This document shows, in pieces, positions 11,669-25,175 of a stretch of DNA of 64,000 bases. A program made the translations under genes and the position numbers. The stretch's first letter is position 1, and each line of letters opens with the position of its first letter. Source of the DNA: Lamellibrachia columna. Lineage: Eukaryota > Annelida > Polychaeta > Sabellida > Siboglinidae. Below the pieces are notes generated by a model. The model had not been told where the DNA came from. It made no database searches and saw only the letters and a program-made list of their open reading frames with translations. Where the stretch lies: the NCBI GenBank assembly GCA_963662155.1, contig OY759268.1:2171501-2235500 (forward strand), given 5' to 3'.

Positions 11669-13657
11669 CTGGCCACGGCACTGGTTTCTTGCAATTGAGA
11701 TTCACAAACACTCCTTGTATAAGAATCACACTATTTTATATAGATATATAAATATAAACTGGGGTGAAATGGCATGCTTCCATTGCACTGTAATGCCAAA
11801 CGCTCAACTCAAATTCATTAAGAAATATGAATTCATCATCTGCACATGAAACAGTGAATCAATGTTAATGCTACTGGACATGTGTGCCATGAATTTATGT
11901 ATTCAGAGCGGTTGAAAGACAAAGTGGAAAAATTTAGAAAATTGTCATTTTCAATGTTTAATCAAATTTTACACTCCTCGTGTCAACTCATATGCGTGTT
12001 CGATAACTCAGATCCAGGTTAGTATTTTCGATTCCCATTACAGTGTAGTCGATCAATCAGATCGAAGCAACTATTGTTGATCCGTCATCTATTCCATAAC
12101 TTTACATGTGCATGTGTATTTTACTCAGTTCGACATACATGTGACATTTAAACATAATATACACACTGACTAGTTCACTCATCTGATAACTTTTTTAAAA
12201 CTGCGTGGCCAACACATCGTGGCTTCGATAGCGTTCTTGCAATCTTGGTGCAGTGATCGCCACCCTGGTGACCGATAATACGGAAATTCCGAATATTGGA
12301 CCCCAAACACTGTGTTATAAAGAGGGTAGACTTTCCTAGTGAATCTAATACTTAAGAAACTCCTTGTTGAGACAAACACGAGTGATTTTGCCAATTGATT
12401 ATTGATTTGCGTGAGCGACAGGGAGCGAGAGCGATCGCTTGCCTCAAACATGAAGGACTGATGCATGTATGAGCATCCATGCATGTACGAGCATGCATGC
12501 TTGTGTGTGTGCATGCATGTACACGTGTACATAAATCATACACATGTGTACACAAATTGTACACCTGGTGTATTCAGTGATATATGTAAGCCAAGACTGT
12601 CCCTGGAGGTAAGTTCATAGATCAGTAAGCTTGCAGTGTTCCTGTGTGCACATGTGTATGCATGTAAGCAGCACGCGCTGTAGGTGCATGTTAATGTCAG
12701 ACCAGTGACCAACCAGGACTACCTCCAGAGATCTGGGGGTCATCACCAGTAGGGTTGTCACTCCAACCTAACCCAATATCTGGGGGTGTGTCACTCCTGA
12801 TACATATGCCCCCATTCAGTCACTGTGTTAGTTCCCACAACATTGGGATGGACTACCCCAGTGTGGGTAGTCCACCCAGCAACAGGGAGCTGTCACTACT
12901 TTGTTAGTTCCCATAATCACATTCCCCCTTCTTGTCAAAACATTATTACTGATTTGAATAATAAAATAGTAATAACAATGTTTATGTAAGTTGCATCAAA
13001 AATAGCCTGCCTCCAGTCACCATGGTATAACTGGACCAGCCACTGATCTACTAAGCTGTTATTTGAAGTGACCCCCGCCCCCACTCAACTACATTCCATA
13101 AATTACAAAAAACATCTCCAGGAACTTCAGTGCCCTGGCATGTATGAATGTAATTCCCATCACACACGGTAACACGATACAAGATGACAGATTCAGAGGC
13201 CTCTTTCACCCTATTCACTGACATACAAAGGGTAGCCATGGTTACGTATAAGTAGACGAATCATGTTAACTTTCTTTCACTCTATATCAATCAACAGGCC
13301 ACAAAAGACAAAATGTGCAACATAATCGGAAGAAGTTAAAACTTACTGTTGCAGCTAAATTAATGAGTCATTTCATTACAAATTAATTAAACTTATATCA
13401 TATATGCAAACTGATTATATAAACTTATATCAGTATGCAAACTTATATTTTATTACTTAACAACACAATAATTTTAGAACAAAAGTTAAAGTTCACATTA
13501 AAAAAACATCCTGCCTTCTTCAACATTTTATATTTTTTTAAATAACCATCATTATTATTATAATTATTTTATCAATGCTGCATTTTAAGCGCCTCTGAAC
13601 AGACTGTATTTCCAGATATACAGAGCTATATAACTTAAGGTTATTATTCTCACAAAA
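11669..13657. other. Unique sequence, no gene recognised
   Basis: Open frames are at most 117 codons and lack domains. A catgcatg/tgtgca-rich simple stretch lies at about 12455-12560. A strong splice-donor string (ctggag then gtaagt) at about 12603-12614 has no supporting exon. Confidence 0.55.
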
Positions 13658-14130
13658 TACTCTAACCTTAGCATGGGTAACATACCCTAACCCTAGCATG
13701 GGTAACATACCCTAACTCTAGCATGGGTAACATACCCTAACTCTAGCATGGGTAACATACCCTAACCCTAGCATGGGTAACATACCCTAACTCTAGCATG
13801 GGTAACATACCCTAACCCTAGCATGGGTAACACACCCTAACCCTAGCATGGGTAACATACCCTAACCCTAGCATGGGTAACATACCCTAACCCTAGCATG
13901 GGTAACATACCCTAACTCTAGCATGGGTAACATACCCTAACCCTAGCATGGGTAACATACCCTAACCCTAGCATGGGTAACATACCCTAACCCTAGCATG
14001 GGTAACATACCCTAACTCTAGCATGGGTAACATACCCTAACTCTAGCATGGGTAACATACCCTAACCCTAGCATGGGTAACATACCCTAACCCTAGCATG
14101 GGTAACATACCCTAACCCTAGCATGGGTAA
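13658..14130. repeat. Minisatellite with telomere-like core, 25-bp unit, about 19 copies
   Basis: The unit is ccctaaccctagcatgggta plus acata; some units read ccctaactcta. Most units therefore hold two adjacent CCCTAA-like motifs, matching the TTAGGG telomere repeat of many animals on the other strand. Confidence 0.95.
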
Positions 14131-15220
14131 CATGTCAAACATCCATTCATAAAAAACAACTCTTTATACTGTATTATACACAACTTTCATACAAATACAA
14201 TCTAAATGTCAGCTAGAAAGAATAATAGTCCCATTCAAAGGTTAAGCATGAATAATTCTAATTCTGCACATAAACTGTGACAGCACGCAGAAAAGCCATG
14301 GAAGAAAAAAGAAAAAACCTGATAATCCATGAATAATTCTGCACCATTAAATCTGCCAGTGAAGGGTTCAAATGAATACAAATAAATATTAATACAAAAT
14401 AAGAATATGACATAAGAGGCAGACAGGAAGCCACGGGCCAGCTACAAAGAATGCACAGAATCAATATACAAACTCATTATAAGAGTTTGGAAGTGTTTTT
14501 ACTGATAAATATTGCAATAATTTAAGAGTTACTCCCAACATTCCAGGTTAATCAGAACTATAGCCTTTCGTTTCTACTTTTAATCAATAACCATTATTCT
14601 ACAATCTAGATAATCATATATGGTTAAACAAAATAACTGATAACCTTGCCGATTATATAATGTAATCAATCCTAACATCCTTTTAAGCTATTTATAATTT
14701 GTCTATACATTTTAACTACTATTATCTCTACAAATTTAGATTCTACATCATTAACATTTCTAATACTGTTGTTGTTCATGTACAACATGTAATGTTTAAT
14801 AATAATATCACACATCATAACAACAACAACAATACTAATAATTATTATTTAATAGTTATTAAATTAAAATGTAATAAAACTTGTGTTTACCCCCAATGTC
14901 ATGGCAACCAATCTGCTGTGTCACATTTAATATTATCCCGTGTTTGGTCAACATCAAAGTCAGGAGCAATTACAGGATATTGCCTCCAAAGCACACAGCA
15001 TTGTCCAGCTGTGGTCAATATCACACTGGTCATTACACTCTATTACCTGGCACTGAGACTAGTGATAACAGGTCAGTGCAGGCCAGGCGGTCAGTGCATT
15101 GACCAGTGAGGTCAACTGTGGTCAGACTGCCCATTCATGCCAGCAGGCTACAGTGTTTACCACAAGCTCTGTCAACACCAGGTGTCACATTAGGTGTTGC
15201 ATCAACAAATGTACAATAAA
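14131..15220. other. AT-rich unique spacer
   Basis: Runs of aat/att-rich sequence. A plus-strand frame of 136 codons at 14699-15109 is Asn/Tyr-rich and not protein-like. Confidence 0.55.
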
Positions 15221-15575
15221 GATCCTCCCACTTCATTGAGCACACAGCGAATCAGGTTGTGAACAGTTTAAGTAATATACAGTCAGTTTCATAAAAAATG
15301 CGTACTTTTGTTTAAATCATCAAAAGATTTGACGTTGATCGTGCGATCCCGGGTAAGTTGAGGAAGTGTGAACAGTTTTCTGTCATAGTGTACAGTTTTC
15401 TGTCATAGTGTACAGTTTTCTGTCATAGTGTACAGCTCAACCACTTTTCCCCTTTTCTGAATTTTGACTGGGCCCGGTAAAATAATAATTGGAATTCCAA
15501 AATAACTGTACAGTTTGTCTGATGATTTCCTAAAAACTAAATAACACATTTGTACAAACAACACAGCATGTCGTA
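15221..15575 (+). repeat. Dispersed repeat R1, copy a
   Basis: Shares ordered blocks with four other loci: a left block around gaatcaggttgtgaacagtt, an aaaaaatgcgtacttttgtt block, an aaatcatcaaaagatttgac block and a right block tttgtctgatgatttcctaa followed by acatttgtacaaac. It has no coding capacity. Internally, a 20-bp segment (acagttttctgtcatagtgt) is present three times at about 15372-15434, whereas copy b has it once. The family name is mine. Confidence 0.8.
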
Positions 15576-16034
15576 TTGTATATTACGTTACACATATTTA
15601 TTCCAAATTTCATTTCCACCTTAAATATCATAATTATTGGCTATATAATTTTTTTTTATAATTCTTATTACTAGCAGCTAATATATTTATTTAGTTATTT
15701 CCTTATTTAGCAAATCAACACTATTTCATTGCTATATTTATTTTTAATAATTCTTATTACTAGTAATATTTAAAATACATTTGTTATTTGTTGATTTTGC
15801 AATTCTACACTATTATATGTTGTGAAGCGCCATGACATTTTTTTTATAAAATATATAATTATTATTATGTTCTCTCAGAACACCCAATTTAAAATTTAAC
15901 CCTTACTCTGTAAACCAACTAGAAAATGCATAATTCAGGAGACAAGTATTGCTTTGTGCATAAATAAAGACACTGACTATTGCGTTATGAGGAAGCTCTG
16001 GGTTCCAATCCTCTTGTAGCCGTTTCAAAGCTTT
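15576..16034. other. AT-rich spacer
   Basis: Poly-T and tattattac-type stretches; no gene or element recognised. Confidence 0.6.
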
Positions 16035-16362
16035 GGAGTGATTAAACAAGGGTGAATAGATACAGGAATAATTAAGATTAAACAAGGGTGAATAGATACA
16101 GGAATAATTAAGATTAAACAAGGGTGAATAGATACAGGAATAATTAAGATTAAACAAGGGTGAATAGATACAGGAATAATTAAGATTAAACAAGGGTGAA
16201 TAGATACAGGAATAATTAAGATTAAACAAGGGTGAATAGATACAGGAATAATTAAGATTAAACAAGGGTGAATAGATACAGGAATAATTAAGATTAAACA
16301 AGGGTGAATAGATACAGGAATAATTAAGATTAAACAAGGGTGAATAGATACAGGAATAATAG
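16035..16362. repeat. Minisatellite, 36-bp unit, 9 copies
   Basis: The unit contains attaaacaagggtgaataga then tacaggaataattaag, almost invariant. The minus strand is open across it (156-codon frame, 12-residue repeat) as an artefact of the 36-bp length. Confidence 0.97.
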
Positions 16363-16422
16363 AAGCTGTTCAATGAACCACTCCAGTTTTCCAGACTCCC
16401 CTTGCAAGCAGGAGTAACCCAC

Positions 16423-16535
16423 CAGGCCTATTAGTTATGGTTAAAGAGGGAGGCTCCTCTCATCCTATTAGTGATGGTTAAAGAGGGAGGCTCCTCTCAT
16501 CCTATTAGTGATGGTTAAAGAGGGAGGCTCCTCTC
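16423..16535. repeat. Short tandem repeat, 37-bp unit, 3 copies
   Basis: Copies of cctattagtgatggttaaag plus agggaggctcctctcat. Confidence 0.93.
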
Positions 16536-16555
16536 CTCCTCTCAGCAACTAAGTT

Positions 16556-17568
16556 CTCAGCCATTAAACCTCCCCCTCAACTCATTCAGCCGTCACTAAA
16601 CAAGTTCTCAGCCATTAAACCTCCCCCTCAACTCATTCAGCCGTCACTAAACAAGTTCTCAGCCATTAAACCTTCCCCTTCAACTCATTCAGCCATCACT
16701 AAACAAGTTCTTAGCCATTAAACCTCCCCCTCGACTCATTCAGCCGTCACTAAACAAGTTCTCAGCCATTAAACCTCCCCTCAACTCATTCAGCCGTCAC
16801 TAAACAAGTTCTCAGCCATTAAACCTCCCCCTTTAACTCATTCAGCCATCACTAAACAAGTTCTTAAGCCATTAAACCTCCCCCTCAACTCATTCAGCCG
16901 TCACTAAACAGGTTCTCAGGCATTAAACCTCCCCCCTCAACTCATTCAGCCGTCACTAAACAAGTTCTCAGCCATTAAACCTCCCCCTTCAACTCATTCA
17001 GCCGTCACTAAACAAGTTCTCAGCCATTAAACCTCCCCCTTCAACTCATTCAGCCATAACTAAACAAGTTATCAGGCATTAAACCTCCCCCCTCAACTCA
17101 TTCAGCCATCATTAAACAGGTTCTCAGGCATTAAACCTCCCCCTTCAACTCATTCAGCCATAACTAAACAAGTTCTCAGCCACTAAACCTCCCCCTCAAC
17201 TCATTCAGCCGTCACTAAACAGGTTCTCAGGCATTAAACCTCCCCCTTCAACTCATTCAGCCATAACTAAACAAGTTCTCAGCCACTAAACAAGTTCTCA
17301 GCCACTAAACCTCCCCCTCAACTCATTCAGCCGTCACTAAACAGGTTCTCAGGCATTAAACCTCCCCCTTCAACTCATTCAGCCATAACTAAACAAGTTC
17401 TCAGCCACTAAACAAGTTCTCAGCCACTAAACCTCCCCCTCAACTCATTCAGCCGTCACTAAACAGGTTCTCAGGCATTAAACCTCCCCCTTCAACTCAT
17501 TCAGCCATAACTAAACAAGTTCTCAGCCACTAAACCTCCCCCTCAATTATTCAGCCGTCACTAAACAG
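16556..17568. repeat. Minisatellite, about 51-bp unit, about 19 copies, derived from R1 left end
   Basis: The unit contains ccattaaacctccccctcaa then ctcattcagccgtcactaaa. Copies vary by C-run length, caagtt/caggtt and compound units with a repeated agttctcagccactaaacaa segment. Its sequence matches the left end of R1 copy c (cctcaactgatttagcc), so it appears to be an amplified R1 end that runs straight into R1 copy b. Confidence 0.93.
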
Positions 17569-17985
17569 GTTCATTGATGGTCAGATCTGTAGAGTTTGAA
17601 TAGTTAAAATATCCTCCCAATCAGTTCAGTAAAACAGTGCATACTTGTGTTACAACTATCAAAAGAACTGACTTTATTTGTTGGACTACGTCACTTGTGA
17701 AAGGTTGGATAGTTTTATGCTTTAGCGTATAGGGGCACAGCCACAATTTTCTTGCTAAATTGTAACCTGACCTTGTCCAATGGTTTAATCAAAGCTAAAT
17801 ATTAGACATTTGTACAAACGAGCTAACATGTGCAAGTGAACACTGCCAGGTAGATAAGTGAACACTGCCAGGTAGATAAGTGAACACTGCCAGGTAGATA
17901 AGTGAACACTGCCAGGTAGATAAGTTCAAGTTTGTGTGAAACGAGTCTGAAACGAAATTAGCAGAAAAAATTGAATTGATGTATG
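17530..17985 (+). repeat. Dispersed repeat R1, copy b
   Basis: Begins in the last unit of the adjacent array (aggttcattgatggtcagat). It continues through the catacttgtgttacaactat, aaaagaactgactttatttg and acatttgtacaaacgagcta blocks shared with other R1 copies. A 22-bp segment (gtgaacactgccaggtagat plus aa) is present four times at about 17838-17925, where copy d has a single counterpart (agtggatactagatagg). Confidence 0.8.
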
Positions 17986-18056
17986 ACCTTTAATATACAT
18001 GTTGAAGTCCACTGACCCACAAGACTCCAATGTGTAATTTAATAGTTCAGCTCACA

Positions 18057-18592
18057 ACATGTGTAGAGAAACTACAGCTGTATAGCTGGTGGTCCTTTCA
18101 TGTCAGATGTGTAGAGAAACTACAGCTGTATAGCTGGTGGTCCTTTCATGTCAGATGTGTAGAGAAACTACAGCTGTATAGCTGGTGGTCCTTTCATGTC
18201 AGATGTGTAGAGAAACTACAGCTGTATAGCTGGTGGTCCTTTCATGTCAGATGTGTAGAGAAACTACAGCTGTATAGCTGGTGGTCCTTTCATGTCAGAT
18301 GTGTAGAGAAACTACAGCTGTATAGCTGGTGGTCCTTTCATGTCAGATGTGTAGAGAAACTACAGCTGTATAGCTGGTGGTCTTTTCATGTCAGATGTGT
18401 AGAGAAACTACAGCTGTATAGCTGGTGGTCCTTTCATGTCAGATGTGTAGAGAAACTACAGCTGTATAGCTGGTGGTCTTTTCATGTCAGATGTGTAGAG
18501 AAACTACAGCTGTATAGCTGGTGGTCCTTTCATGTCAGATGTGTAGAGAAACTACAGCTGTATAGCTGGTGGTCCTTTCATGTCAGATGTCT
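18057..18592. repeat. Minisatellite, 48-bp unit, 11 copies
   Basis: The unit contains tgtgtagagaaactacagct then gtatagctggtggtccttt. The only variation seen is tcc/tct. As 48 is 16 codons, the plus strand is open for 208 codons; nothing else suggests a gene. Confidence 0.97.
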
Positions 18593-18635
18593 ACTTGACA
18601 AGTTAATATTAAAAATACCAAAGTACACTCTGCCG

Positions 18636-20392
18636 GCACACTGTACACATCTATAGACAGCACAGATAACACACTTGCAAACAAACACATTGTACACATC
18701 TATAGACAGCACAGATAACACACTTGCAAACAAACACATTGTACACATCTATAGACAGCACAGATAACACACTTGCAAACAAACACATTGTACACATATA
18801 TAGACAGCACAGATAACACACTTGCAAACAAACACACTGTACACATCTATAGACAGCACATATAACACACTTGCAAACAAACACACTGTACACATCTATA
18901 GACAGCACAGATAACACACTTGCAAACAAACACACTGTACACATCTATAGACAGCACAGATAACACACTTGCAAACAAACACACTGTACACATCTATAGA
19001 CAGCACAGATAACACACTTGCAAACAAACACACTGTACACATCTATAGACAACACAGATAACACACTTGCAAACAAACACACTGTACACATCTATAGACA
19101 GCACAGATAACACACTTGCAAACAAACACACTGTACACATCTATAGACAGCACAGATAACACACTAGCAAACAAACACACTGTACACATCTATAGACAGC
19201 ACAGATAACACACTTGCAAACAAACACACTGTACACATATATAGACAGCACAGATAACACACTTGCAAACAAACACATTGTACACATCTATAGACAGCAC
19301 AGATAACACACTTGCAAACAAACACATTGTAAACATCTACAGACAGCACAGATAACACACTTGCAAACAAACACATTGTACACATCTATAGACAGCACAT
19401 ATAACACACTTGCAAACAAACACATTGTACACATCTATAGACAGCACAGATAACACACTTGCAAACAAACACATTGTAAACATCTACAGACAGCACAGAT
19501 AACACACTTGCAAACAAACACATTGTAAACATCTATAGACAGCACAGATAACACACTTGCAAACAAACACATTGTACACATCTATAGACAGCACAGATAA
19601 CACACTTGCAAACAAACTCATTGTACACATCTATAGACAGCACAGATAACACACTTGCAAACAAATACATTGTACACATCTATAGACAGCACAGATAACA
19701 AACTTGCAAACAAACACATTGTACACATATATAGACAGCACAGATAACACACTTGCAAACAAACACACTGTACACACATATAGACAGCACAGACAACACA
19801 CTTGCAAACAAACACATTGTACACATCTATACACAGCAGATAACACACTTGCAAACAAATATATTGTACACATCTATATACAGCACATATAACAAACTTG
19901 CAAACAAACACATTGTACATATCTATAGACAGCACATATAACACACTTGCAAACAAACACACTGTACACACATATAGACAGCACAGACAACACACTTCCA
20001 AACAAACACATTGTACACATCTATAGACAGTAGAAAACACACTTGCAAACAAATATATTGTACACATCTATAGACAGCACAGATAATAAACTTGCAAACA
20101 AACACATTGTACACATCTATAGACAGCACAGATGACACACTTGCAAACAAACACACTGTACACACATATAGACAGCACAGATAACACACTTGCAAACAAA
20201 CACACTGTACACATCTATAGACAGCACATATAACACTTGCAAACAAACGCATTGTACACATCTATAGACAGCACAGATAACACACTTGCAAACAAACACA
20301 TATATAGACAGCACAGAAGAAAACACACTTGCAAACAAACACATTGTACACATCTATAGACAGCACAGATAACACACTTGCAAACAAACACT
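18636..20392. repeat. Minisatellite, 49-bp unit, about 36 copies
   Basis: The unit contains ctatagacagcacagataac then acacttgcaaacaaacac. Copies are highly similar in the left half and more varied, with small deletions, from about 19.8 kb. The Cys/Val-rich minus-strand frames are artefacts. Confidence 0.97.
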
Positions 20393-20985
20393 TTTACAAC
20401 TGAAACTGACAAGTAATAAAATAAAATAAAATTTACACACCTACAAACCCTATCAGTAGGTGGCGGGGGGGGGGGGTTCACAATCAAAACCAACACAAAA
20501 TACTATTATGTTTTAGTCCAATGCAAGCAGTTTGTCAATGTACAGATTCCAGCTTAAAAAAACACATCATTAGAAATATAACAACACATATCAGTCAATA
20601 TCTGCAAAACCACATGCCTCAGGGTGTGGTATCTGGTTCCCTTTTAAGTTTCTAATGTTGTCCTGTCAACCGGCAGGCAATTGTAATTTGATGAAGAATA
20701 ATAGGTGAGATTATGTCTGACCGAGGTGGCCACTCTAGGCAGGTATAATTACTGGTCCAGAGGCTGGGTGGGCTCTGGGCACTGATAATCACATGTCAAC
20801 CTAGCAACAGATGGTGGCCTGAATGTCACTCAAGGACTGGCTAAAACATGGCCTGGAAAACAAATCAAGTTGTCATAGTAAACATGAGTAGATATGTGGG
20901 AGTTGTCACCACTAGTGAATGTAGCTGAACCAACTTCTGGTGAAGAGTTCTACACACACACAGTAGACAAAGGACATCATAGATG
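20393..20985. other. Unique spacer
   Basis: Contains a run of G at about 20463-20476. No gene or element recognised. Confidence 0.6.
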
Positions 20986-21590
20986 AGACAGCCAGTGGAC
21001 TCTTGAAAGAGGACCATCTATTAGCTGCACCAACCTTCTGATGGGGAGTTCTACATGTGTCATAGATGAGACAGCCAGAGGACCCTTCAAAGAGGACCAT
21101 CTATTAGCTGCACCAACCTTCTGATGGGGAGTTCTACATGTGTCATAGATGAGACAGCCAGAGGACCCTTCAAAGAGGACCATCTATTAGCTGAACCAAC
21201 CTTCTCGTGGGGAGTTCTACATGTATCATATATGAGAGTCAGAGGACCATTGAAAGAGGACCATCTATTAGCTGAACCAACATTCTGGTGGGGAGTTCTA
21301 CGTGTATCATATATGAGACAGCAAGAGGACCATTGAAAGAGGACCATCTATTAGCTGAACCAACCTTATGGTGGGAAGTTCTACATGTATCATATGAGTC
21401 AGAGGACCATTGAAAGAGGACCATCTATTAGCTGAACCAACATTCTGGTGGGGAGTTCTACATGTATCATAGATGAGACAGACAGAGGACCATTGAAAGA
21501 GGACCATCTATTAGCTGAACCAACCTTCTGGTGGGGAGTTCTACATGTGGTACACGAAGGACGTCATAGATGAGACAGGACAATCATATA
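20986..21590. repeat. Minisatellite, about 82-bp unit, about 7 copies
   Basis: The unit contains gaccatctattagctgaacc and ggggagttctacatgt, with indels making shorter versions. The first and last copies are degenerate. Confidence 0.94.
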
Positions 21591-21833
21591 AACATATAGC
21601 TGATTAAAAAAAGGACACAGCAGAGGACCCTTGAAAGAAGATCATCTATTAGAAGAGGACCTTTGTAAATACATGAACAAGATTATGAAATATTATATAT
21701 TGTTGTATATGCAACAAGCAGATTTCCTGGACTATTTGTTCCCTGGATGTGTACAGCCGCCAATACTGAATGATTCGTGGAAACTTTAGCTTAGTTTAAA
21801 TGTAATGAGTTTGGGGATGCTGAAAAGTTAGGA

Positions 21834-22330
21834 CTCAGTATTGGTCTTGTTGTTAGGACCACGATGGAAATAAGTTAGCACCCAGAGATTGTTGTATGTA
21901 TTGGTCTTGTTGTTAGGACCACGATGGAAATAAGTCAGGACCCAGAGATTGTTGTATGCAATGGTTTTGTTGTTAGGACCATGATGAAAATAAGTTAGGA
22001 CCCAGAGATTGTTGTATGTATTGGTCTTGTTGTTAGGACCTCGATGGAAATACGTTAGGACCCAGAGATTGTTGTATGTATTGGTCTTTTTATTAGGACC
22101 TCGATGGAAATATGTTAGGACCCAGAGATTGTTGTATGTATTGGTCTTGTTGTCAGGACCTCGATGGAAATACGTTAGGACCCATAGATTGTTGTATATA
22201 TTGGTCTTGTTGTTAGGACCTTGGCAGAAATATGTTAGGACCCAGAGATTGTTGTACGTATTGGTCTTGTTGTTAGGACCTTGGCAGAAATACGTTAGGA
22301 CCCAGAGACTGTTGTATGTATTGGCAGCTA
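21834..22330. repeat. Minisatellite, 60-bp unit, about 8 copies
   Basis: The unit contains attggtcttgttgttaggac and gttaggacccagagattgtt. Since 60 is 20 codons, a plus-strand frame is open (114 codons); an artefact. Confidence 0.95.
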
Positions 22331-23621
22331 CTCGTATTGTTATAACTTTCTGACAGTCTTGCTGCTAGGACCGCAAATAAGTTATTGCACTTTTTGTATC
22401 ATCCTGATAGCTTAATGCACTTTGTAATTTCATTTGCTGTATGTACAAATTACATTTTTATATTGAATAAATAAAAAAAATCTTTGTCAATGATTTGCAT
22501 TAACTTGCTAATGCAGGCTCCCGTCTAATACAATTACTGATGTACCAGTATGTCACTGCACATGTGAATTTTTAACAACATTTTAGTACACAACGATGTT
22601 TAAAATTGCTCCAACAGACATAAACCGTATTTCCCATTCCCAATGTTTCAACAGAGATTTATTATGTACTTAGAGCATTGTTGTAACACAAGATTACATG
22701 CAGACAAGGAGTCATGTATTTCTATAGTCTTTACCCACCAAATCACTTCCAATGTCCCCCCTCCAGCTGTGTCCAGCCATGGGTTCAGGGGGTCAAACAC
22801 ACACAACTTGTCACCTGTCAGCTGTCACTCACTGTCAGTAATCACAAGTGACTTACAGACTTATCAGGGCGGATCACACTTGGAAGCACCAAACAATTAT
22901 GAACTTATTAGAAGGAACATTTAACACAAATTTCACACAACTTTCAATTAGCTTACATTTCCTTAACTTCAGCTGAAAGCGACAAATCCCACGTCTTTTG
23001 GTGCCCTTAAAACATAATTTTCACCCAGACGTCCTGTGTTAGATTTTCATAAATTGTCACGTGTAAATTTGTGCACTAGCAATGGTCATTTGAGCCATGC
23101 ATGGCAGAATAAATAGCGGCCTGAACCCAGACCGGCTGTACAAGTTGTTACTGTGACTGCTGAAGGCAGTTGTTCCTGTTTACACAATGATCCATTGTTG
23201 TGGCTGTGGCTACTGACAACATGGACTGGTAACTCAGGTTGGACCACTCTGGTTGGCAAGCTTGGCCTATGGCTTCATTGAATTGCTGTGTATAATGTCT
23301 ATTCACTGGGCTGGTAAATCACAATATCATCCAACATCACTCACTTGCGTAGTCAGTTTCATTAAATCATTTACATTCGTATGTACACAGACTGTCACAG
23401 ACAGTCAGTGACTGATGCCTTTATTCACAATGGGAACATCAAACAACTCCCTTGTACTGACATACAGCAGGCTGGGGAAAGAGGAAACAGGAAACTAACG
23501 GGTCTTGTCCGTCTACTTCAATGGTACTTCATACTTCATGCAGCAAAAGAGATTACCATCAGACTTCCAGGTGTGATATGGGGACTTTTATTTAAAGCAT
23601 TTTATGTAAAGTGCACTTGTT
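22331..23621. other. Unique sequence, no gene recognised
   Basis: Open frames reach 98 codons with no domain. It includes the promoter-like site listed at 23100-23150. Confidence 0.5.
23100..23150 (+). promoter_or_regulatory. TATA-like core promoter candidate
   Basis: The string gcagaataaatagcggcctg has a TATA-like element followed by GC-richer sequence where a start site would fall. A CACGTG-like E-box (tcacgtgtaa) is about 50 bp upstream. No downstream coding exon is recognised, so confidence is low. Confidence 0.15.
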
Positions 23622-24475
23622 TAAGGAAACTGTACTACTGTAATTGTCCATATGTAACAGGTGGGGAGAGAAACTGAACTACTGTAATTGTCCATGTGTA
23701 ACAGTTGGGGAGAGAAACTGTACTACTGTAATTGTCCATGTATAACAGGTGGGGAGAGAAACTGTACTACTGTAATTGTCCGTGTGTAACAGTTGGGGAG
23801 AGAAACTGAACTACTGTAATTGTCCATGTGTAACAGTTGGGGAGAGAAACTGTACTACTGTAATTGTCCATGTGTAACAGTTGGGGAGAGAAACTGTACT
23901 ACTGTAATTGTCCATGTGTAACAGTTGGGGAGAGAAACTGAACTACTGTAATTGTCCATGTGTAACAGTTGGGGAGAGAAACTGAACTACTGTAATTGTC
24001 CATGTGTAACAGTTGGGGAGAGAAACTGTACTACTGTAATTGTCCATGTGTAACAGGTGGGGAGAGAAACTGAACTACTGTAATTGTCCGTGTGTAACAG
24101 GTGGGGAGAGAAACTGTGCTACTGTAATTGTCCATGTATAACACAGGTGGGGAGAGAAACTGTACTACTGTAATTGTCCGTGTGTAACAGGTGGGGAGAG
24201 AAACTGTACTACTGTAATTGTCCATGTGTAACAGGTGGGGAGAGAAACTGTACTACTGTAATTGTCCATGTGTAACAGGTGGGGAGAGAAACTGTACTAC
24301 TGTAATTGTCCATGTGTAACAGGTGGGGAGAGAAACTGTACTACTGTAATTGTCCGTGTGTAACAGGTGGGGAGAGAAACTGTGCTACTGTAATTGTCCA
24401 TGTGTAACAGGTGGGGAGAGAAACTGTACTACTGTAATTGTCCGTGTGTAACAGGTGGGGAGAGAAATTGTACTA
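23622..24475. repeat. Minisatellite, 44-bp unit, about 19 copies
   Basis: The unit contains gtactactgtaattgtccat then gtgtaacaggtggggagaga. Two variant positions (gtactac/gaactac and aggtgg/agttgg) are clustered rather than random: gttgg dominates 23.7-24.0 kb and ggtgg the rest. That suggests block-wise spread. Confidence 0.96.
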
Positions 24476-24486
24476 CTACTGGCAAT

Positions 24487-24635
24487 GACAGTGAAATGGG
24501 ATCAGTGATGGGAGAAGACAGTGAAATGGGATCAGTGATGGGAGAAGACAGTGAAATGGGATCAGTGATGGGAGAAGACAGTGAAATGGGATCAGTGATG
24601 GGAGAAGACAGTGAAATGGGATCAGTGATGGGAGA
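24487..24635. repeat. Short tandem repeat, 30-bp unit, 5 copies
   Basis: Copies of gacagtgaaatgggatcagt plus gatgggagaa; almost perfect. Confidence 0.95.
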
Positions 24636-24814
24636 CCAGCATCTACTCCAGCCTCATTCCAGACTTAAGGGATAAAGAGGAGCGCAACATTAAGTGATGT
24701 GATCTGAGGAAGGATGAATTACAGTAAAAGAAACAGGGATGTAGCAACAGGATGTAACACTGCACATGTGAAAGTGAACTCAAGGCCACAGGTAATAATC
24801 TCCATTCTAATACA

Positions 24815-24985
24815 AGATTTAACAAGATTTGCCATCCAAGCCAAAGGCCCAGATGGCAAGTGGACAAGGAAGCCATTGGCTTATCGAGAGTCCAACAATG
24901 TTCACCTACTTATAACCCGCCCTCCTGATATATGTGTCAACCTTGTTTTTAAATACAATGGAACACGACTAACTGCACTGCTCAG
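24815..24985 (-). mobile_element. 5'-truncated CR1-like LINE, 3' end only
   Basis: The reverse complement matches the 3' end of the LINE at 39618-41291: the C-terminal coding end, then gccaatggcttccttgtcca and the cttgttaaatcttgt tail. Only about 170 bp remain, typical of incomplete target-primed reverse transcription. Confidence 0.85.
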
Positions 24986-25040
24986 TACAAAATAATCAAT
25001 GACATTTCATGAAATTTCTACATCTATAATCAAACCAATC

Positions 25041-25090
25041 TGCCTTGCTAATCACAAACTTCTTCACTGGTGAAACAAAATCTCATGCTG

Positions 25091-25130
<40 letters not shown>

Positions 25131-25141
25131 CACACACACAT

Positions 25142-25175
<34 letters not shown>

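Noticed and set aside
12179..12532. 117-codon minus-strand frame
   Set aside because: The N-terminal part is a translated catgcatg-type simple repeat; the rest shows no family resemblance.
14699..15109. 136-codon plus-strand frame
   Set aside because: Low-complexity Asn/Tyr-rich start in AT-rich DNA with no recognisable domain.
18030..18656. 208-codon frame with 16-residue repeats
   Set aside because: 48-bp nearly invariant minisatellite; no upstream gene structure.
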